Part shown: in pieces, positions 17,735 through 23,538 of the stretch
How the letters are laid out: each line of letters begins with the position of its first letter
Position numbering within the stretch: the first letter of the stretch is position 1
Source of the DNA: Schoenoplectus triqueter
Lineage: Eukaryota > Streptophyta > Magnoliopsida > Poales > Cyperaceae
Direction of reading: 5' to 3'
DNA length: 23,538 bases
NCBI GenBank assembly: GCA_964058805.1
Contig: CAXKVV010001416.1
Coordinates: 1 to 23,538, forward strand
The notes under the pieces: model-generated
Database searches by the model: none
What the model saw: only the letters and a program-made list of their open reading frames with translations
What the model was told of the DNA's origin: nothing
Position numbers and translations under genes: made by a program

Positions 17735-19162
17735 CTAATAATCCTCTGTAACATATATACTCATATGAGCGACATGCTCATGAAACTGTTTGGGTATCAA
17801 TCCCTTAGTCAGTGGATCTGCTAGCATGGAAGCTGTACCAATATGCTCAATACTTATAAGTCCACTCTGAACTCTCTCCTTCACAGCAAGGAACTTAATG
17901 TCGATATGTTTGGATTTCGACGAGCTCCTGTTGTTGTTAGAATACAACACTGCTGAACTATTGTCACAATATAACTTAAGTGGTAACTTAATAGTATCCA
18001 CAATGCGCAGCCCTGTGATAAAGTTCCTTAGCCATATTCCATGGTTCGATGCTTCGAAACACGCAATGAATTCGGCTGCCATGGTGGAGGAGGCAATCAT
18101 GGATTGCTTTGCACTCCTCCAAGAAATAGTTCCTCCAGCCAACATAAAAATATAACCGGATGTTGACTTTAAGCTATCCACACAACCCGCAAAGTCGGAA
18201 TCAGTATACCCAATGACCTCAAGCTTGTCTGATCGCCGATATGTTAACATGTGATTCTTCGTTCTTTGCAAGTACCGTAGTACCCTTTTGGCTGCTTTCC
18301 AGTGATTCATACCAGGATTACTGAGATAGCGACCAAGCATTCTTGTGATATACGCAATATCCGGACGCGTACACACTTGAGCATACATAAGACTTCCTAT
18401 CAAGGAAGCATATGGAATCTGATGCATTTCTGATTTCTCGAGTTCTGTTTTTGGGCACTGATCAAGACTAAACTTGTCTCCTTTAGCAACAGGGGTATTT
18501 CCTGGTTTACAACTTTCCATACCATATCGCTTGAGAACTTTATCGATATATGCTTGTTGTGAAAGTCCTAAAATACCCTTATTTCTATCTCTGTGTATTT
18601 TAAGACCTAACACATACGATGTTTCGCCAAGATCTTTTATGTCAAAATGTTTGAAAAGAAATTTCTTGGTTTCATGCATCATATTTTTATCGTTACTGGC
18701 AAGCAATATGTCATCGACATATAAAACCAGAAATACAAACTTACTCTCACTGAACTTGTGATATATACATTCATCCACCAAGTTAGACTCAAATCCGAAT
18801 GAGATAATTACTTGATGAAATTTGAAATACCACTGTCGAAACGCTTGTTTGAGTCCATAGATAGACTTATTTAATTTGCAAACCATCTGTTTCGAGTCAT
18901 CAGATTCGTAATTCGGTGGTTGCGACATATAAATGCATTCATCAATGTCGCCATTGAGAAATGCAGTCTTAACGTCCATCTGATGTAACTCAAGGTCAAA
19001 GTGTGCCACTAAAGCCATGATAATTCTAAAAGAATCTTTCGTTGACACAGGCGAGAAAGTTTCCGTAAAGTCAATACCTTCTTTCTGTGTAAATCCCTTA
19101 GCAACTAGTCGTGCTTTATATCTTTCCACATTACCTTCTGAATCCTTTTTGGTCTTAAATAT
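17735..19162 (-). pseudogene. copia pol 3' part: reverse transcriptase and RNase H, downstream of an in-frame stop
   Basis: This part follows the TGA at 19165-19163 in the same frame as the upstream gag-integrase frame. From the first Met (19129) it has 464 residues. RT motifs include KARLVAKGFTQKEGIDFTET, QMDVKTAFLNGDI and the catalytic LYVDDILLAS (Asp139, Asp140). YGLKQAFRQW carries Phe97 where copia RTs usually have a small residue. RNase H shows YTDSDFAGC (Asp310), AAEFIA (Glu353), LYCDNSSA (Asp389) and ADPLTKGL (Asp438). Stop is TAG at 17737-17735. All domains are full length with no frameshift. The only clear lesion is the upstream stop, at a position normally occupied by a conserved Trp just before the RT fingers region. 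Confidence 0.92.
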
Positions 19163-21865
19163 TCATTTGCAACCAATATGTTTCACACCTTGAGGTAAAG
19201 GGACGATATCCCAGACGTTGTTGTCATACATTGACTTTATTTCTTCATCCATGGCTTTGGTCCATTTATGATAATTCACACTTTCTAAAGCCTGACGGAG
19301 AGTGACAGGATCATCCTCCATCATGCCAATGTTGAATTCATTTTCTTGAAGAAACACAATATAATCATTAGATATTGCGCTTCTTCTCTCTCTGGTGGAC
19401 CGTCTTAAAGGCACAGTTTCTTGAGGTTCTTGAGGTGGTATAGGTTCCTCATCAACATCAATATTGTCTTGTTCCGGATTCTCTTCTATTTCTGGAGGTT
19501 CATTGACTATAGGTTCATTCACCACAGATGTGGGTTCAGGAACCAATGAGTCTCCAGATATCCTTATTACAATTGGTACCGATGTGGGTGCCTCTCGTAT
19601 AGGAGAATCATGTGATTCTTCAAAGACAATTTGATTTTTATTTCCCCTCTGAACCATAACATCCTCAAAGAACTTAACTGTATTTGTCTCAAAAATTATT
19701 CTATTAGTGGGATCATAAAATTTGTACCCACGAGACCTTTCTGCATATCCGATAAAATAGCAGCTAACAGTCCTTTCATCCAACTTTTTCTCTTGTGGCC
19801 TATAAGGCCGAGCTTCAGCTGGACAACCCCAAATTCTAAAATGTTGGAGACTAGGTTTTCGTCTAGTCCATAACTCATATGGAGTTTTGTTTGCTGCCTT
19901 AGTCGGTACCCGATTTAAAATGTATGCTGCTGTCTTAAGTGCTTCTCCCCAGAGGTTCAATGGAAGCGATGTATGAGAAATCATGCTTCGCACCATCTCC
20001 ATTAATGTTCGATTGCGTCTTTCAGCTACACCGTTCATTGTCGGTGAACCCGGCATTGTATACTGTGGCACAATCCCATTATCCTCCAAGAATTTAGCAA
20101 AAGGCCCTGGACGTTGCTCTCCCGAGCCGTCAGAGCGACCGTAATATTCACCACCACGATCTGATCTGACGCCTTTAATCCTTTTGTTGAGTTGTAACTC
20201 GACTTCAGACTTAAAGGATTTAAATGTGTCCAAAGCTTGAGCCTTTTCTTTAATTAAATATATATAGCCATATCTAGAATAATCGTCAATGAAACTGATA
20301 AAATATACATGACCATTCCTAGTTGCTGTAGGGAATGGTCCGCATATATCCGTATGTATCAGCTCAAGAACATCCGTCATACGATTGGCTGTATACTTAC
20401 GCATGCTTGTTTGTTTGCCCTTAGCACATTCAATGCACGGACCAAGGTCTGACATATCCAAGGGCCGCAGGATTTCACTTTGAACAAGACGTGTAATTCT
20501 CTGTTGAGAAATATGACCTAAACGCTTGTGCCAAAGTGCAGCTGAATCCTGATGTGTTAATTTTTGTCTAACATTTCGAGTTTCATTATTCAAGGTCTCA
20601 TTATAGGAAGCAATAGTATCTAAAGCATAAAGATTATCCATAACAGACAGAAAACCAGAAGCAACCATATTGGAGTATCGATACAAACTAAATTTTTCAT
20701 CTCCAAATGAACAAGAAAAACCTAATTTGTCCAATGCGGAAATAGAAATTAAGTTCCGTCTAAAAGACGGCACAACAAAAGTATCATACAAATCCAAATA
20801 TAAACCAGTTTTCATAAGTAATCTAAAATGCCCTATGGCTTCAACTTCTGCCTTATTGCCATCGCCTACATAGATGTATCTTTCATCATCTCTTGGCCTA
20901 CGGTAATTTCGGCAACTCTGCATAGACACAGATATGTGAGTTGTTGCACCCGAATCTATCCACCATGTGTCTATTGAAACTGAAACTGAATTAACTTCTT
21001 CACAAATAAGAGAAAAATTACCTTTCTTTGCACGCCATGCGTGATAATTGGTACAATTTTTCTTCATGTGCCCTTCAGATCCACAAAAGAAACACCCTTT
21101 CTTTTCCTTATCCGGCTCTGTCTTGATAACCGGTTTCTTGTCCTTAGTGGGTTTCTTCTGCGAACTTGTAGTCGCAGCATCTGAATTGATTTTACGTTTC
21201 TGTTTCCCTTTTCCTTTAGATGTGGAAGCAATGTTTGCACTCTCGCTCTTGTCCGTCTTCAAACGCTCTTCCTCCTGAACACAGTGCGAGATGAGCTCAT
21301 TGACTGTCCATGATTCCTTCTGACAGTTGTAGCTCACCTTAAACTGCCCAAAAGAAGTGGGAAGAGAGTTGAGAGACAAATAGACCAACATATCTTCCGA
21401 TATGTCTAGTTTATGAGCCTTCAATTTTGAAGCGGTATTCATCATTTCAAGAATGTGCTCCCTGACATTACTTCTGCCATTGTACTTCATTGTGCAGAGT
21501 TTGTTTAACAGAATGCCTATTTCAGCCTTCTCATTCCTAACAAACCTCTGCTCAAGTTCCTTAAGATAGTCCAAGGCCAGAGTGGAATCAGAAACAGGTC
21601 TCCTAAAACTTTCAGGAATGGTCCTTTGCATGACCTTAAGACACAAGCGATTTGACCTCATCCACCGTGCATGCGCATTCTGAACATTGTCAGGACTGTC
21701 TGCAGCAGGTACAGGTGGTTTAGCCTGCTGTAACGCTATATCTAGATCAAGACACCCAAGAATAATTTCTAAGGTATCTTTCCATTCCTTATAATTAGAA
21801 CCCGTCAACATCGGAATGCTATTGATGCCGGCAGTAAGATCAGTAATCTTTGCTGAAAAATACAT
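19163..21865 (-). CDS. copia Gag, protease and integrase, ending at a premature TGA
   Basis: This is a 900-residue open frame. Gag occupies about residues 1-285, with [15 protein letters not shown] near the start, a Lys-rich linker and a zinc knuckle of CX2CX4HX4C form (Cys258, Cys261, His266, Cys271). The protease active site is [10 protein letters not shown] (Asp304). The integrase has a zinc-binding His446-His451-Cys477-Cys480 group ([16 protein letters not shown]), the catalytic triad Asp506 (HTDICGPF), Asp569 (RSDRGGEY) and Glu615 ([10 protein letters not shown]), and the copia-type C-terminal [17 protein letters not shown] region. An acidic, Pro-rich spacer (about 745-820) leads to the RT N-terminus, ending in KHIGCK before TGA. 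The ATG at 21865 is the first suitable start. Copia elements normally have one continuous polyprotein, so this end is a truncation. Confidence 0.95.
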   Translation of the reverse strand: MYFSAKITDLTAGINSIPMLTGSNYKEWKDTLEIILGCLDLDIALQQAKPPVPAADSPDNVQNAHARWMRSNRLCLKVMQRTIPESFRRPVSDSTLALDYLKELEQRFVRNEKAEIGILLNKLCTMKYNGRSNVREHILEMMNTASKLKAHKLDISEDMLVYLSLNSLPTSFGQFKVSYNCQKESWTVNELISHCVQEEERLKTDKSESANIASTSKGKGKQKRKINSDAATTSSQKKPTKDKKPVIKTEPDKEKKGCFFCGSEGHMKKNCTNYHAWRAKKGNFSLICEEVNSVSVSIDTWWIDSGATTHISVSMQSCRNYRRPRDDERYIYVGDGNKAEVEAIGHFRLLMKTGLYLDLYDTFVVPSFRRNLISISALDKLGFSCSFGDEKFSLYRYSNMVASGFLSVMDNLYALDTIASYNETLNNETRNVRQKLTHQDSAALWHKRLGHISQQRITRLVQSEILRPLDMSDLGPCIECAKGKQTSMRKYTANRMTDVLELIHTDICGPFPTATRNGHVYFISFIDDYSRYGYIYLIKEKAQALDTFKSFKSEVELQLNKRIKGVRSDRGGEYYGRSDGSGEQRPGPFAKFLEDNGIVPQYTMPGSPTMNGVAERRNRTLMEMVRSMISHTSLPLNLWGEALKTAAYILNRVPTKAANKTPYELWTRRKPSLQHFRIWGCPAEARPYRPQEKKLDERTVSCYFIGYAERSRGYKFYDPTNRIIFETNTVKFFEDVMVQRGNKNQIVFEESHDSPIREAPTSVPIVIRISGDSLVPEPTSVVNEPIVNEPPEIEENPEQDNIDVDEEPIPPQEPQETVPLRRSTRERRSAISNDYIVFLQENEFNIGMMEDDPVTLRQALESVNYHKWTKAMDEEIKSMYDNNVWDIVPLPQGVKHIGCK

Positions 21866-23103
21866 GCAATATAACGAATCAAATGTCTGAATTATAATAT
21901 TAAATCAAAATAAGGCATATTCCATCAACTAAGTATCCTCAAATAATAAGTGTTCTTTGGAATCAATTATTATTCTTAGATAATTAGGCGTAATAATGAT
22001 ATATAACGGTCCATTTGATGTCAATTAATTAACTTTCCTTTGGGTCAATCAACTAATCACACCTAAAACTTATTGACCATTACATATATATTACTACAAT
22101 CTGTTTACATATAATAAGTGATTGTTGTCTTTCCTTTGGGATAGTCCAAAAATCAAATATTATATGTATATCGTCCGTATACAAGTCTTGAAAAATAATT
22201 AACGCCAATATAAGAGCTTACTTTGGTAAGATAATAATTTTGTTAATTATTTCAAAAAATGTATTTTATCTGAAGCCTTCATAATGATTTAACATTATCC
22301 AAATAAATTTCTCAAATATGTTGGCTTAACCTAAATATCAATTCATGGGTTCATGCAATCAATACCGAATAAACAACAACCAACATAATCAATTCATAAG
22401 CGAGATAGTATGACCCAAGGCATGATGATCTCCTTCGTAAGAATCCTCTTCACAAGGCATCATCCTTTGCTTAATGTAAATCTCTCATTCTTACCAAATT
22501 ACTATCCTAATAATAATGAAATTATGTGACATGCAAGCCACCAAAATAAAAATAATTAATTGGCACCTTAGGCCGCTTACACACATCAATCATTCATGCA
22601 TTACAAGTTTCACACAAGGCAACAGGGTCATACTATCTCATAATCCCTCTACAAAAAATAGTTAGGCATGAAAATACTGAACGGGCTTCCTAACTGCGGC
22701 GGTCCCGCTCAGAAAATTTTTTGAAAAACCGCCAATTTACATAACCGCCCGTTCAGATAACCAATATTATTTGATCTTGACATGATTCAAAAATAACCGC
22801 AGCGGAATACAGATCAGAAATTCGTATTTTCTTAACAGAATCATGTAATATAACAATTAATCATATGCAATTCGAAAGCTACTGTGTTGACCAATCAGTT
22901 TCTGAAATGTTTCTTGATTCTGATAAACTTGTTTTTCGAAACTGATTGTCAATCTTGATAAATTTCATATTTAACAAACAGATCTATAAATTTCCGAACT
23001 ATTTATAAACTATTTGATTAAAATAACATATCCTATTATAGAAATACGAATTTCTGAGAAATTTTTGAATCAGTCATTAGATCTTAACAGTTCAACTAGA
23101 GTA
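21866..23103 (-). other. long untranslated leader of the copia element
   Basis: About 1.24 kb between the primer-binding site and the gag start, without a long open frame on either strand. It contains nested inverted repeats near 22814-23057. A GC-richer patch (CGGGCGGTT-like, 22690-22750) lies in the middle. An intron in the genomic RNA or a packaging signal are possible roles but cannot be shown here. Confidence 0.75.
22814..23057 (-). repeat. nested inverted repeats in the leader
   Basis: The outer arms of 16 bp match exactly (22814-22829, TCAGAAATTCGTATTT, and 23042-23057, its complement). The inner arms are CAATCAGTTTCTGAAA (22892-22907) and TTTCGAAACTGATTG (22934-22948), complementary with one bulged base. 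The two pairs are nested around nearly the same centre. Confidence 0.85.
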
Positions 23104-23116
23104 GGCTCTGATACCA
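23104..23116 (-). other. primer-binding site for initiator tRNA-Met
   Basis: In element sense the sequence is TGGTATCAGAGCC, starting two bases after the 5' LTR end. TGGTATCAGAGC is the standard plant copia primer-binding site, complementary to the 3' end of initiator tRNA-Met. Confidence 0.95.
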
Positions 23117-23118
23117 AT

Positions 23119-23538
23119 TGTTAGAATAATTTACTGTTATGGCCATGATCCTCTAGTGAACCCTAAACATAAATTAAGTTACCTTGATCCATGTTGTCAG
23201 TCTTCCAGAGAGACACAACCCCGTTGATCACCAGACTCCTTTAGCCTTCCAGCGATCTTCCTCTAATCCGATGGAGTGATTGAGAGGACCGGCGTCAGAC
23301 AGTTTCTTCTCTTCTGGAACAGTGTTAAGAGAGAGAGATCTGGATCTGTTGGAAATGAAAGGGTGCCAGAAAATGGGAAAACGAAAAGATGTCCAAAGTC
23401 AACTGTATCTCTGCATATATATGGACGTCCATATAACATAGTGCAGTTATACCTTAACGGGTCCATATCGGATCCAGATTCTCTCTTAACGGGTTCGCTG
23501 CTTAATCAGAAAGCTGTCTATAGTTGTGTTCTCCAGGG
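23119..23538 (-). repeat. 5' LTR (right), partial, 420 bp visible
   Basis: It aligns with the left LTR from its TGTTAGAATAATT end. The window stops at the base matching 17046 on the left, so about 233 bp (the first part in element sense) are missing. It has a single copy of the 253-bp unit. A TATA-like CATATATATGG lies at 23414-23424, suggesting transcription starts to its left. Confidence 0.95.
23418..23435. promoter_or_regulatory. 18-bp perfect palindrome with ACGT core beside the LTR TATA-like site
   Basis: TATATGGACGTCCATATA equals its reverse complement and overlaps the TATA-like run. GACGTC is a bZIP (TGA/CRE-like) core. The same palindrome occurs in the left LTR at 16673-16690 and 16926-16943. 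A role in LTR transcription is inferred from position only. Confidence 0.5.

Larger units (their letters stand above)
16374..23538 (-). mobile_element. Ty1/copia LTR retrotransposon, right (5') LTR cut by the window edge
   Basis: Order in element sense, from right to left: partial 5' LTR (23538-23119), primer-binding site, a leader of about 1.2 kb, gag-protease-integrase-RT-RNase H, a short 3' non-coding region, polypurine tract and 3' LTR (17279-16374). Integrase before reverse transcriptase is the copia order. The LTRs start TGTTGGAATT and end TTCTAACA in element sense. The base quintet left of the element is ATGAA. The matching target duplication would lie outside the window. The complete element should be about 7.4 kb. 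One in-frame stop breaks the polyprotein, so it is probably not autonomous now. Confidence 0.96.

Noticed and set aside
17898..21278. + strand frames such as 17898-18155 and 18474-18761
   Set aside because: Antisense shadows of the copia pol and gag frame.

Overview
The window looks like nuclear DNA of a eudicot plant. It is strongly AT-rich, has spliced genes with GT-AG introns, carries plant-specific gene families (a LEA_1 protein and a plant-type EYA phosphatase), is rich in palindromic MITEs and microsatellites, and contains a Ty1/copia LTR retrotransposon primed by initiator tRNA-Met. I cannot name the species.

Layout. Bases 1-190 may hold the last exon of an unrecognised + strand gene. 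From about 757 to 2690 lies a chain of small palindromic elements joined through shared (CT)n(TA)n(GA)n blocks. I call them family A (cores starting near CTCACGG) and family B (ends like GGCTAYGGTGCT). Bases 2690-4460 hold direct and tandem repeats and a degenerate short repeat, with no gene. A broken LEA_1 gene lies on the minus strand (5471-5084), with ABA-response-like ACGTGG motifs upstream. The one clearly intact host gene is a five-coding-exon minus-strand gene for the EYA tyrosine phosphatase (9733-7296, 313 aa), with a 5' UTR intron and leader exon near 10201-10330. Bases 10331-14650 are AT-rich intergenic DNA with one small hairpin element and a 52-bp repeat. A second A-B element pair lies at 14657-15482. 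A SINE-like fragment and a 40-bp direct repeat follow.

The right third is one copia element on the minus strand. It begins with its 3' LTR at 16374-17279 and runs through the polypurine tract, the pol and gag coding region (17735-21865), a 1.2-kb leader and the primer-binding site to its 5' LTR, which the window edge cuts at 23538. Its reading frame is open except for one in-frame TGA. The 3' LTR carries an internal 253-bp tandem duplication absent from the 5' LTR. By eye the two LTRs differ by only about 7 transitions over 420 bp, so the insertion is fairly young.

The genes do not form a pathway. The most unusual content is the two chains of palindromic elements that meet end to end in (TA)n tracts, and the asymmetric LTR duplication.
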